Shown here: positions 1 through 8,719 of the stretch, in pieces
Layout of the letters: each line of letters starts with the position of its first letter
Numbering within the stretch: the stretch's first letter is position 1
DNA from: an uncultured Christensenella sp.
GTDB lineage: Bacteria > Bacillota > Clostridia > Christensenellales > Borkfalkiaceae
Direction of reading: 5' to 3'
DNA: 64,000 bases
Assembly (NCBI GenBank): GCA_910585595.1
Contig: CAJUET010000003.1
Coordinates: 40,135 to 104,134 of the forward strand
Program-made: the position numbers and the translations under genes
The notes under the pieces: model-generated
Databases searched by the model: none
Seen by the model: only the letters and a program-made list of their open reading frames with translations
Told to the model about the DNA's origin: nothing

Positions 1-1087
1 TCATAGGCGGCTGACCGGGCATAGGCTGACCCATGGGGGGCTGACCCATAGGAGACGCAAAGCCGTTCGGCGCTTGCATAATGGGGATTTCCTCTACATC
101 GCCCTTATTTTCCTCGATAGGAAGATCTTCGACGGGAATGTCCGCCGCAGGCGCTTCTGCGGCAGGCGCAGGCTCTTCGGTCGGAAGTTCTTCCGCGACG
201 GGTTCTTCCGCAAGAGCTTCCACTGCGGGAACAGGTTCTTCTTCAAGTTCTTCGGCAACTTCATCGACAGGAAGTTCTTCTGCGGGAAGATCCTCCTCAA
301 ACTCTTCTGCAAGCGTATCTTCGAACTCGTCAAAGGAGATGGGTTTATCTGCATATTCCTCGATGGGAATAGGTCTTTCGGCAAATACGTTATTAGGCAT
401 ACCTGCGGGAGACGTCTGAACATTGGGTGCAGGCGCCGGAGCAGGCGCAGGCGTCGAAGCAGGTGCAGGTGCAGGTGCAGGTGCCGGAGCAGGCGCAGGC
501 ACAGGCGCAGGCGCGGGTGCGGGAGCAGGCGCGGGTGCAGGCACAGGTGCCGGAGCAGGCGCAGGCGCGGGAGCAGGCGCGGGAGCAGGCGCAGGCGCGG
601 GAGCAGGCGCAGGCGTCGGAGCAGGCGTCGGAGCAGGCGCAGGCGTAGGTGCGTCTTCTACTTCTGCTCCGTCTATCTCCAAAGCAAGACGGTGATACTC
701 TTTACGCACCGAGGGCGTAGCAAAGAGCATTGCCTTTTGATAATCCATACTGTCCTGGAATCTGCCCGGAACCGCTCCGCGGCAGACGGGTTGCAGACAG
801 TTCCTTAAAACGTCCTTTCTGAACTGTACGTGAAACTTTGCAAGCGCCATTCCGAAATAGGTTTCCGATTCCGCGCTCGACTTTCTCGAAGCAAGCTTAT
901 AGCACTCGTATGCCTCGTCGAATTCACCGATTTCGAGCGATTTTGCGCCCTTCGCAATGAGTTCGACCGCCTCTTCGTTCGTCGATTCCCGATTTAATAC
1001 AACAGACGTTCCGCAGACCTCGCAAGTAAGAAGACGTTCTACTGCATTTGCAGGATCAAGCTCCGTTCCGCAATTTTTGCATTTCAT
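1..1087 (-). CDS. Zinc-ribbon protein with Pro-Ala repeats and acidic tail (partial)
   Basis: Function unknown. The protein opens with a zinc ribbon made of two CxxC pairs (CKNCG at residues 3-7 and CEVCG near 23-27). A helical TPR-like stretch of about 110 residues follows, with alternating Glu/Ala/Tyr. Then comes a run of roughly 75 residues of almost pure Ala-Pro dipeptides (DNA about 423-656), a long Glu/Pro/Ala acidic segment, and a Met-Gly-Gln-Pro repeat tail that leaves the window, so the C-terminus is missing. The start at 1087 is set by GGAGG eight bases upstream. It lies 57 bp after purL in the same direction with no terminator between, so it could be read with the purine operon, though nothing in it suggests a purine role. 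The Pro-Ala run probably acts as a stiff spacer. Confidence 0.75.
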   Translation of the reverse strand, partial: MKCKNCGTELDPANAVERLLTCEVCGTSVVLNRESTNEEAVELIAKGAKSLEIGEFDEAYECYKLASRKSSAESETYFGMALAKFHVQFRKDVLRNCLQPVCRGAVPGRFQDSMDYQKAMLFATPSVRKEYHRLALEIDGAEVEDAPTPAPAPTPAPTPAPAPAPAPAPAPAPAPAPAPAPVPAPAPAPAPAPAPVPAPAPAPAPAPAPASTPAPAPAPAPNVQTSPAGMPNNVFAERPIPIEEYADKPISFDEFEDTLAEEFEEDLPAEELPVDEVAEELEEEPVPAVEALAEEPVAEELPTEEPAPAAEAPAADIPVEDLPIEENKGDVEEIPIMQAPNGFASPMGQPPMGQPMPGQPPM

Positions 1088-1144
1088 GTTATTTCCCTCC
1101 GATAAATTACTTATTAGTTTCTCTTATCCGTCGTTTGAAAAAAT

Positions 1145-4100
1145 TCAGTTGATTTCGTTTTTAAAATATTTGACCGCGCTTTCGAACAGTTTCATATCGT
1201 AGTTGCCCAAAACGTTTTTATACAGTCCGAAACCCGTGCGTTCCGAATGTCCCATTTTTCCGAATACCCTTCCGTCGGGCGAAAGAATCCCTTCGATCGC
1301 GCCGATACTGCCGTTGGGGTTATAACGAACGTCCATCGTGGGTTTTCCGTTCAGGTCGACGTATTGCGTCATGATCTGACCTTTTATAGCCAACTCTTTA
1401 ATTAGTTCGGGACTCGCAACGAATTTTCCTTCTCCGTGTGAAATAGGAACGGAAATTACGTCCCCCGTCTTTACACCCGTGAGCCAGGGACTGTTCGCGG
1501 AAGACACTCTCACGCGCACGATGCGGGACTGGTGCCGCCCGATATCGTTATAGGTGAGCGTAGGGCAGTTTTCGTCGGTATCGACGATCTTACCGTAAGG
1601 AACGAGCCCGAGCTTAATGAGCGCCTGAAATCCGTTGCAGATGCCGCCCATCAGTCCGTCGCGAGCGTAGAGAAGTCGTTCCGTCTCCTCTTTGACCTCC
1701 GCCCCGCGGAAGAACGCCGTGATGAACTTGCCCGATCCGTCGGGCTCGTCTCCGCTCGAAAAGCCGCCGGGGATAAATATGATCTGGCTCTCTTTGATCT
1801 TCTTTGCGAATTCCTCGCCCGAACGCGCGACCTCGTCCGCCGTGCGGTTTCTTACGACGAAGATCTCCGTCTCCGCACCCGCATCCTCGAACGCTTTGGC
1901 GGTATCGTACTCGCAGTTCGTGCCGGGAAATACCGGAATGAGCGCTTTCGGTTTTGCCGATTTCAAAACGCTTGCGCCCGTAAATTTCTTTTTGTAGGAA
2001 TATACGTGAACTTTTTTCTTCTTTTCCGGAACCTCCGTGCGGTACACCGTCTCCAACCTGCTCTCGTATACACCGGTGAGTTCGTCGAGCGAAAGTTTTT
2101 CCTTTCCGTAGGAAATAATCTCTTTTTTTGCGGTAACGCCCAGAAGCATTCCCACTTTGTCTTTGGTCGTAAGCTCCAAAATGAAGGAACCGTATTTATA
2201 ACCGAAGATCGTCTGCAAAGGAACGGCGCCGTCGTAAGCAAAACCGATCTTGTTGCCCAGGCACATTTTGAATATGCCTTCCGCAACGCCGCCGTAAACA
2301 GGCGTGTACGCCGCAACTGCTTTCCCCTCTCTCAACAGATCGGTCACAAGCATAAAATTCTTTTTCAGTGATTCGGGATCGGGCAAATGATTCTCGTTAT
2401 ATTCGGGCTCCAACAGCACAACGTAATGCCCCGCCTCTTTGAATTCGGGAGAGACTACCTCATGAACGTGCCCCGTCGTGACCGCAAAGGAGACGAGCGT
2501 GGGCGGCACGTCGATATGTTCGAACGTTCCGCTCATAGAGTCCTTGCCTCCGATCGCGGCAACGCCCAAATCGGTCTGCGCCTTAAACGCGCCGAGAAGC
2601 GCGGCAAGAGGCTGCCCCCAACGTTTGGGATCGCGACCGGGCTTTAAGAAATATTCCTGAAAAGAAAGATAGGTCGTATTCTTATCCTGTTTAAAGCGTG
2701 CGCCGCTCGCAACGAGCTTGCTTATGCTCTCGACGACCGCAAGGTATGCGCCGTGGTAGGGGCTCTTTTCCATCGCATAAGGGTTGCCGCCCCAGCTCAT
2801 ATAGGATACGGCATCGGTATGCCCTTTCTCCACGGAGACGAGATGCGCCATTGCCTGCGGCGGCGTAAGCTGATATTTTCCGCCGAAGGGCATTAAAACG
2901 GTGTTTGCGCCGATCGTGGAATCGAACCGCTCGGAAAGCCCGCGCTTGGAGCATACGTTCAAATCGCCCGCAAGCGCCCTGTAACCTTTCGTGAAGGAGG
3001 CGGGAATTTCCTTTTCATAGCTCTGTAACTTTTGTACGGTCGCCTCGGTATGCTTCTCGGCACCGTTGGAATTCAAAAACTCACGCGAAACGTCGACGAT
3101 CGTCTTTCCGTTCCAAACCATGACGAGGCGGGGCTTTTCCGTAACTTCCGCAACAACGGTCGCTTCGAGGTTTTCTTCCTCGGCATAGCGGATAAACTCC
3201 TCCGTTTTGTCCGCTTCGACGACGACCGCCATACGCTCCTGCGATTCGGAAATCGCAAGTTCCGTACCGTCCAGCCCGTCGTACTTTTTGGGTACGGCGT
3301 TCAAATCGATTTTCAGTCCGTCCGCAAGCTCGCCGATCGCGACCGAAACGCCGCCCGCGCCGAAGTCGTTGCACCTCTTTACAAGGAGCATTGCCTCTTT
3401 CTTGCGGAACAGACGTTGAAGTTTTCGCTCTTCGGGCGCGTTGCCCTTCTGCACCTCCGCGCCGCAATGGGTGAGCGATTCAAGGGTGTGCGATTTGGAA
3501 GAACCCGTCGCGCCGCCGCAGCCGTCGCGTCCCGTTCTTCCGCCGAGCAGGATCACCTTATCTCCCGCCGCAGGCGTTTCGCGCCGAACGTTCTCTTCGG
3601 GCGTAGAAGCGATCACCGCGCCGATTTCAAGGCGCTTTGCAACGTATCCCGTATGATAAATTTCATCTACCTGACCCGTGGCGAGTCCGATTTGATTTCC
3701 GTAAGAGGAATATCCCGCCGCAGCCGTCGTTACGATCTTGCGCTGGGGGAGCTTGCCTTCGAGCGTTTCGGAAACGGGAACGAGCGGATCGCCCGCGCCC
3801 GTGACGCGCATTGCAGCGTAAACGTAGCTTCTGCCCGAAAGCGGATCGCGGATCGCGCCGCCGATACAGGTCGCAGCGCCGCCGAATGGTTCTATCTCCG
3901 TAGGGTGATTGTGCGTTTCGTTCTTAAAGAGCAAAAGATAATCGTGCTGTTTTCCGTTCACGTCCACTTTGATTTTAACGGTACAGGCGTTGATTTCTTC
4001 CGATTCGTCCAAGTTATTCAAAAGTCCGCGCTGTTTTAACAGCTTGCAGGCGATCGTTCCTACGTCCATAAGGTTCACGGGCTTGGTGCGGTTGATTTCT

Positions 4101-4858
4101 TTGCGCGCCGCAAGATAATCGCCGTACGCCTCCTCTAAAACCTTATCCTCGAAGTGCACGCCGTCGATTGTCGTCAGAAAAGTCGTGTGACGGCAGTGAT
4201 CCGACCAATAAGTATCGATCATGCGGATCTCGGTAAGCGTAGGATCGCGCTCTTCCTTTTTAAAATAGTCCTGACAAAAGGCAATATCGTCCTCGTCCAT
4301 GGCGAGCGCGTATTTTTTCACAAAACCGTTGAGTCCCTCTTGATCGAGCGATAAAAAGCCCGTCAGGGTTTCCACTTCCTGCGGAACGGGATGATTGATT
4401 TTGAGCGTTTCGGGAAGAGAAATTTCCGCCTCTCTGCTCTCCACGGGGTTGATGACGTAGCGTTTGATCGTTTCGAGCTCTTGCTTTGATACCTTTCCGT
4501 ACACGGCGTAGATCTTTGCCGTACGGATAACGGGACGCTCCCCTTTGGAGAGCATCTGAATACACTGCGCCGCGGAATCCGCGCGCTGGTCGAACTGCCC
4601 GGGAAGATACTCCGTCCCGAACACCGTTGCCCCTTCCGTATTGATCTCACCGCCCGCCACATCCATCTGCGGCTCGGAAAACACCGTTTTTATCGCATAG
4701 TCGAAAAGCTCTTTTTCCATGCCTTCCGCATCGTAACGGTTGATAACGCGAATATTTTCAACACTTCCGATCCCCAAAAGCTCTCTCACGTCGGACGTGA
4801 GAGTTCTCGCTTCAAGATCGAAACCGTGTTTTTTCTCAACGTAAACTCTGAATACCAT
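1145..4858 (-). CDS. purL: Phosphoribosylformylglycinamidine synthase, single-chain
   Basis: Converts FGAR, glutamine and ATP to FGAM in purine synthesis, in the cytoplasm. At 1237 residues this is the long single-chain form, with the PurS-like N-terminus, both AIRS-like synthetase halves and the PurQ-type glutaminase in one polypeptide. The C-terminal class I amidotransferase is complete: nucleophile Cys near residue 1074 in GGICNGFQ, with His 1141 and Glu 1143 in SHGEGKF. The start has a strong RBS (TAAGGAGACATAAA). It is the last purine gene of the operon, 31 bp after purD. Bacillus subtilis instead uses three subunits (PurS, PurL, PurQ); the fused form is common in Clostridia and Proteobacteria. 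Confidence 0.97.
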   Translation of the reverse strand: MVFRVYVEKKHGFDLEARTLTSDVRELLGIGSVENIRVINRYDAEGMEKELFDYAIKTVFSEPQMDVAGGEINTEGATVFGTEYLPGQFDQRADSAAQCIQMLSKGERPVIRTAKIYAVYGKVSKQELETIKRYVINPVESREAEISLPETLKINHPVPQEVETLTGFLSLDQEGLNGFVKKYALAMDEDDIAFCQDYFKKEERDPTLTEIRMIDTYWSDHCRHTTFLTTIDGVHFEDKVLEEAYGDYLAARKEINRTKPVNLMDVGTIACKLLKQRGLLNNLDESEEINACTVKIKVDVNGKQHDYLLLFKNETHNHPTEIEPFGGAATCIGGAIRDPLSGRSYVYAAMRVTGAGDPLVPVSETLEGKLPQRKIVTTAAAGYSSYGNQIGLATGQVDEIYHTGYVAKRLEIGAVIASTPEENVRRETPAAGDKVILLGGRTGRDGCGGATGSSKSHTLESLTHCGAEVQKGNAPEERKLQRLFRKKEAMLLVKRCNDFGAGGVSVAIGELADGLKIDLNAVPKKYDGLDGTELAISESQERMAVVVEADKTEEFIRYAEEENLEATVVAEVTEKPRLVMVWNGKTIVDVSREFLNSNGAEKHTEATVQKLQSYEKEIPASFTKGYRALAGDLNVCSKRGLSERFDSTIGANTVLMPFGGKYQLTPPQAMAHLVSVEKGHTDAVSYMSWGGNPYAMEKSPYHGAYLAVVESISKLVASGARFKQDKNTTYLSFQEYFLKPGRDPKRWGQPLAALLGAFKAQTDLGVAAIGGKDSMSGTFEHIDVPPTLVSFAVTTGHVHEVVSPEFKEAGHYVVLLEPEYNENHLPDPESLKKNFMLVTDLLREGKAVAAYTPVYGGVAEGIFKMCLGNKIGFAYDGAVPLQTIFGYKYGSFILELTTKDKVGMLLGVTAKKEIISYGKEKLSLDELTGVYESRLETVYRTEVPEKKKKVHVYSYKKKFTGASVLKSAKPKALIPVFPGTNCEYDTAKAFEDAGAETEIFVVRNRTADEVARSGEEFAKKIKESQIIFIPGGFSSGDEPDGSGKFITAFFRGAEVKEETERLLYARDGLMGGICNGFQALIKLGLVPYGKIVDTDENCPTLTYNDIGRHQSRIVRVRVSSANSPWLTGVKTGDVISVPISHGEGKFVASPELIKELAIKGQIMTQYVDLNGKPTMDVRYNPNGSIGAIEGILSPDGRVFGKMGHSERTGFGLYKNVLGNYDMKLFESAVKYFKNEIN

Positions 4859-4889
4859 TTTATGTCTCCTTATGAATTGAGGGAACAGA

Positions 4890-6164
4890 TCATATTTTTG
4901 CTTTTAACGCCCTCTGTCCGATGTCCCTACGCATATAGGCGTTTTCAAAACGAACTCCCTCTGCAAGCGCGTACGCGCCGTCGATCGCCTCGCGGAGCGT
5001 ATTTCCCACGGCGGATGCGCCCAAAACGCGCCCGCCCGAAGTGAGAAGTTTTTCACCCTCCGCCTTCGCTCCCGCAACATAGAGATATTCTCCTTCCTTC
5101 GTTTCGGGAAGCGTTATTTCGTAACCCGTTTCATAGTGAGAGGGATAGCCGTCCGACGCTACGATCACGCAACACGCCGCCCCCTTTCTGAAATGAACCG
5201 CTTCTTCTTTTAACCGTCCTTCGCGGACTGCAAGCATGATTTCAAGTAAATCGCTCTCCAAAAGCGGAAGCACGACCTGCGTTTCCGGATCGCCGAAGCG
5301 GCAGTTATACTCGATCACCTTTGCGCCCTTGGGCGTAAGCATAAGCCCGAAGAAAATACAGCCCTTAAAGGTGCGGCCCTCCCGATTGAGGGCGTTCACC
5401 GTAGGAAGGAATACTTTCTCCATACATTCCTTTTGTACTTCTTCCGTGTAGTAGGGATTGGGCGCAACCGTGCCCATGCCGCCCGTGTTCAGTCCTTCGT
5501 CGTTGTCTTTCGCACGCTTGTGATCCATCGAACTCACCATGGGGACGATGACCTTTCCGTCCGTAAAAGAGAGTACGGAAACCTCGGGACCCGTTAAGAA
5601 TTCTTCGATGAGAATTTTGTTCCCGCTCGCGCCGAACACTTTTTTCACCATGATTTCTTCGACGGTTTTTTTCGCTTCTTCAAAACTGTTCGCTATTACC
5701 GCGCCCTTGCCTGCGGCAAGTCCGTCCGCTTTGACGACGGTGGGATAATCGCAGGTTTTTAAATAATCGATCGCCGCTTCCGCATCGGTAAAAGTTTCGC
5801 TTTCCGCCGTGGGGATCCCGTACTTTTTCATGAGGTCTTTGGAATAGACCTTGCTTCCCTCGATAATCGCCGCAGCTTTATTCGGTCCGAAGCAGGGGAT
5901 GCCCAGCTCTTCGAGCCTGTCGACGCAGCCCATGACGAGGGGATCGTCCTGCGTGATCGCGGCGAAGTCGATTTTATGCGACTTTGCAAACGCAACGATC
6001 CCGTCCAAGTCGGTCGCCTTTACGGGGAAGCACTCCGCTCCCTCTTCCCGGGCGATACCGCCGTTTCCGGGAAGCGCATAGATTTTTTCAACCTTTTTAT
6101 TTTGTTTCAACGCTTTGACTACGGCGTGTTCTCTTCCGCCGCCGCCGACAATAAGGATATTCAT
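4890..6164 (-). CDS. purD: Phosphoribosylamine-glycine ligase
   Basis: Joins phosphoribosylamine and glycine with ATP to give GAR, the second purine step. It is an ATP-grasp enzyme of 424 residues, the usual length. The N-terminal nucleotide fold reads MNILIVGGGGREHA, the ATP-grasp loop VVKADGLAAGKG, and the metal/ATP site EYNCRFGDPETQ. An upstream in-frame ATG at 6221 would add 19 residues before this conserved N-terminus and lie within the upstream transformylase gene, so the start at 6164 is preferred. It sits between the AICAR transformylase and purL, in the place purD takes at the end of the Bacillus pur operon. Confidence 0.96.
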   Translation of the reverse strand: MNILIVGGGGREHAVVKALKQNKKVEKIYALPGNGGIAREEGAECFPVKATDLDGIVAFAKSHKIDFAAITQDDPLVMGCVDRLEELGIPCFGPNKAAAIIEGSKVYSKDLMKKYGIPTAESETFTDAEAAIDYLKTCDYPTVVKADGLAAGKGAVIANSFEEAKKTVEEIMVKKVFGASGNKILIEEFLTGPEVSVLSFTDGKVIVPMVSSMDHKRAKDNDEGLNTGGMGTVAPNPYYTEEVQKECMEKVFLPTVNALNREGRTFKGCIFFGLMLTPKGAKVIEYNCRFGDPETQVVLPLLESDLLEIMLAVREGRLKEEAVHFRKGAACCVIVASDGYPSHYETGYEITLPETKEGEYLYVAGAKAEGEKLLTSGGRVLGASAVGNTLREAIDGAYALAEGVRFENAYMRRDIGQRALKAKI

Positions 6165-6187
6165 AATCTTTTCCGTATTTTGTAAAA

Positions 6188-7372
6188 TCAATGATGGAAC
6201 AATCTCATTCCCGTAAAGCACATGACCATACCGTACTTATCCGCCGCCTCGATCACAAGGTCGTCGCGCACGGAGCCGCCCGGTTCCGCCACATACGAAA
6301 CGCCCGAAAGCGCCGCGCGGTCGATATTGTCAGAGAACGGGAAGAACGCGTCGCTGCCCAGCGATACGCCCGAAATCTTTTTCAGATACGCCGCCTTCTC
6401 TTCTTTGGTGAAGGGAGCGGGACGCACTGCAAAGTTCTTTTTCCAAACGCCGTCGCCCAATACCGTCTCCGCTTCGTCGGAGAGATACAAATCGATAATA
6501 TTGTTCTTTTCGGGTCTTCCCACGCCCTCGGCGAATTGAAGCGAAAGCACCTTCTCGCTTTGACGCAAGTGCCAAAGATCCGCCTTGCTTGCCGCAAGCC
6601 TTGTGCAGTGAATGCGCGACTGCTGACCCGCGCCCACACCGATCGCCTGCCCGTCCTTTGCAAAACACACCGAGTTGGACTGTGTGTATTTGAGCGTGAT
6701 GAGCGAAACGATCAAATCGATCGCCTTATCCTCGGGCAAAGTCTTATTTTGGGTAACGATATTTTTAAGAAGTTCTTTATCGATTTTAAAGTTATTCCTG
6801 CCCTGCTCGAAGGTGATCCCGAACACCTGTTTTCTTTCGATCTCTGCGGGAACGTAATCTTTATCGATTCTGACTACGTTATAAGTTCCCTTGCGCTTCG
6901 CTTTTAAAATTTCCAAAGCCTTGGGAGAATACGAGGGAGCGATCACGCCGTCGGAAACTTCGCGCGAAATGATCTTTGCCGTCACCTCGTCGCACTCGTC
7001 GGAGAGCGCGACCCAGTCGCCAAAGGAGCTCATTCTGTCCGTCCCGCGCGCGCGTGCATAGGCGCACGCAAGGGGGGAATCGTCAAGCCCTTCCACGTCG
7101 TCTACAAAGCAGGACTTTTTCAGTTCGGGAGAGAGCTTTTTGCCGATCGCCGCCGACGTGGGCGAAACATGCTTAAAGCTGGTTGCCGCAACAAAGCCCG
7201 TATTCTCCTTGATTTCCCTGACAAGCTGCCAAGAATTGAACGCGTCTAAAAAGTTAATGTAACCGGGTCTGCCGTTTAAAATCTCCACGGGCAAATTTCC
7301 GCCGTCCTGCATATAGATCCTCGCGGGCTTCTGGTTGGGGTTACAGCCGTATTTTAACTCGAATTCCTGCAT
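6188..7372 (-). CDS. Stand-alone AICAR transformylase (PurH C-terminal domain)
   Basis: Formylates AICAR to FAICAR with 10-formyl-tetrahydrofolate. The 394 residues correspond to only the C-terminal transformylase half of bifunctional PurH; no MGS-fold IMP cyclohydrolase half is attached. Conserved PurH features are visible: LKYGCNPNQ near the start, the catalytic Lys67-His68 pair in SFKHVSP, KYTQSNSV, GVGAGQQSR, SDAFFPF, PGGSVRDD and the C-terminal FTGMRLFHH. The start at 7372 matches the family N-terminus; an ATG 30 codons upstream lies inside the preceding gene. It is directly downstream of a PurO-type cyclohydrolase, so the two together replace PurH, at the position purH occupies in other operons. 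Confidence 0.94.
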   Translation of the reverse strand: MQEFELKYGCNPNQKPARIYMQDGGNLPVEILNGRPGYINFLDAFNSWQLVREIKENTGFVAATSFKHVSPTSAAIGKKLSPELKKSCFVDDVEGLDDSPLACAYARARGTDRMSSFGDWVALSDECDEVTAKIISREVSDGVIAPSYSPKALEILKAKRKGTYNVVRIDKDYVPAEIERKQVFGITFEQGRNNFKIDKELLKNIVTQNKTLPEDKAIDLIVSLITLKYTQSNSVCFAKDGQAIGVGAGQQSRIHCTRLAASKADLWHLRQSEKVLSLQFAEGVGRPEKNNIIDLYLSDEAETVLGDGVWKKNFAVRPAPFTKEEKAAYLKKISGVSLGSDAFFPFSDNIDRAALSGVSYVAEPGGSVRDDLVIEAADKYGMVMCFTGMRLFHH

Positions 7373-7398
7373 GATTTTTTCTTCCTCGTAATTTTGAA

Positions 7399-8112
7399 TT
7401 ATTTGTATTTGTTGTAAAGAACGCTTTCGTACGCGCCCGTCTTTAAATCGTAAGCACGGCAATAGAGCGAAATTTTATTCTCCGTATCGAGCGCGTGCCA
7501 AATTTCTTTTGCAAACTCTTTTACGTCGTCCGGAACCGCGATCAGTTCGGGTTCCCCCTCGAAAGAGGGAAGCGGATCCCCGTCCGAAACATAGGTGTGC
7601 AAAAAGTGCCCCGTGCCCGCGACGGGCTCGTAGTCATAGAAAAAACGGTTGCAAGCCGTGCCGGATCTATCGGCGCTCTTTAAAATGGACATTTCGTAGC
7701 TGTAACCTTTTTCAAGGTGCAGGATCGCACTGATGCGCGGCGTAAAGTTGGGAGAATCGGGTTCGAAGCGGCGCGTTCTCAACGCATGGCGGAAACACTT
7801 GCCCGCCTTCAAACTCTCCTCGATCGTATCCGTCTGATCGCCGTTCGTAACGATAACGTCCTTTCCGACCGACTTTACGGGATAGTAAATGATCAGCGAA
7901 GGATCCTGCATTTTAGAAGGGTCGCACGCCTGCGTTTTGAGCGCGCCGCGCTCTTCGGCGAAGATACGGTTGCGGCTGTTCTCGCTGCGCCCCATAATGA
8001 AATAGGCGAACATTGCCTTCGTACCGTCTTGGGAAAGTCCCACGGCGATCCCGCGCCCCGGGTATGCGTTGTCCTTTAACGCTTCTTTCATGCTCTTGAT
8101 TTCAAAGCTCAT
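7399..8112 (-). CDS. purO: IMP cyclohydrolase, archaeal PurO type
   Basis: Predicted to close the ring of FAICAR to make IMP, the last step of the pathway. The 237-residue protein resembles the PurO / IMP_cyclohyd family rather than the N-terminal half of PurH. Family-like stretches are NAYPGRGIAVG near the N-terminus, YFIMGRSENSRNR, and the central RTRRFEPDSPNFTPRIS. It starts one base past the purN stop and is followed by the transformylase after 26 bp, so all three are probably co-translated. Family assignment rests on remembered motifs; the genomic position gives strong independent support, since the operon otherwise lacks a cyclohydrolase. Confidence 0.9.
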   Translation of the reverse strand: MSFEIKSMKEALKDNAYPGRGIAVGLSQDGTKAMFAYFIMGRSENSRNRIFAEERGALKTQACDPSKMQDPSLIIYYPVKSVGKDVIVTNGDQTDTIEESLKAGKCFRHALRTRRFEPDSPNFTPRISAILHLEKGYSYEMSILKSADRSGTACNRFFYDYEPVAGTGHFLHTYVSDGDPLPSFEGEPELIAVPDDVKEFAKEIWHALDTENKISLYCRAYDLKTGAYESVLYNKYK

Positions 8113-8113
8113 A

Positions 8114-8719
8114 TCAATTACCTCTCAGTTTTTTACATACCGTTTGCACGGCTTCGGGAAGAATAACCCACTCCGCCTCGCGCATGACGCGCTTTTGCAA
8201 AATCTCGGGCGTGTCGCCCTCCTTCACCTCGACCGCTTTTTGCGCGATGATCTTCCCGCCGTCGCACACCTCGGTCACATAATGTACGGTCGCGCCCGTC
8301 ACCTTTACGCCCGCCGCAAGCACGGCTTCGTGCACATGCAGTCCGTAAAAACCCTTTCCGCAAAAACTCGGTATAAGCGCAGGATGCACGTTTATAATGC
8401 GGTTTGGATAACGTTTGACAAAATTCTCGCTCAAAATCGTCATGAAGCCCGCAAAAACCACGAACTCGATTTCGTTCTCTTCGAGTATTTTCAAAATTCT
8501 CTTTTCGCGTTCGGCTCTTTCGGGAATATCCTTGCGGTCTGCAACTTCCGCTTTGATTCCCGCGCGGGCGGCGCGCGTTAAAACGAACGCCTCTTTATGG
8601 TCGGTTATAACGAGTTTTACTTCGCCGTCGGGGATCATGCCCGCGTCCGAAGCGTTTACGATCGCCTGGAAGTTCGTTCCGCCGCCCGAACAGAGTACGG
8701 CGATACGGATCTTGCTCAT
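8114..8719 (-). CDS. purN: Phosphoribosylglycinamide formyltransferase
   Basis: Transfers a formyl group from 10-formyl-tetrahydrofolate to GAR (third purine step). The 201-residue length is standard. The N-terminus carries the CSGGGTNFQAI phosphate loop. The catalytic Asn and His lie in NVHPALIPSF, and the catalytic Asp in the VTEVCDGGKII loop. Its start overlaps the purM stop by four bases (ATGA), and its stop is adjacent to the purO start, so translation is tightly coupled to both neighbours. Confidence 0.96.
   Translation of the reverse strand: MSKIRIAVLCSGGGTNFQAIVNASDAGMIPDGEVKLVITDHKEAFVLTRAARAGIKAEVADRKDIPERAEREKRILKILEENEIEFVVFAGFMTILSENFVKRYPNRIINVHPALIPSFCGKGFYGLHVHEAVLAAGVKVTGATVHYVTEVCDGGKIIAQKAVEVKEGDTPEILQKRVMREAEWVILPEAVQTVCKKLRGN

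Noticed and set aside
423..660. Short GC-rich repeats resembling a tandem repeat or CRISPR-like array
   Set aside because: Units of about six bases (GGCGCA/GGCGCG) with no spacers; they encode an in-frame Ala-Pro run of a minus-strand protein with a good RBS.
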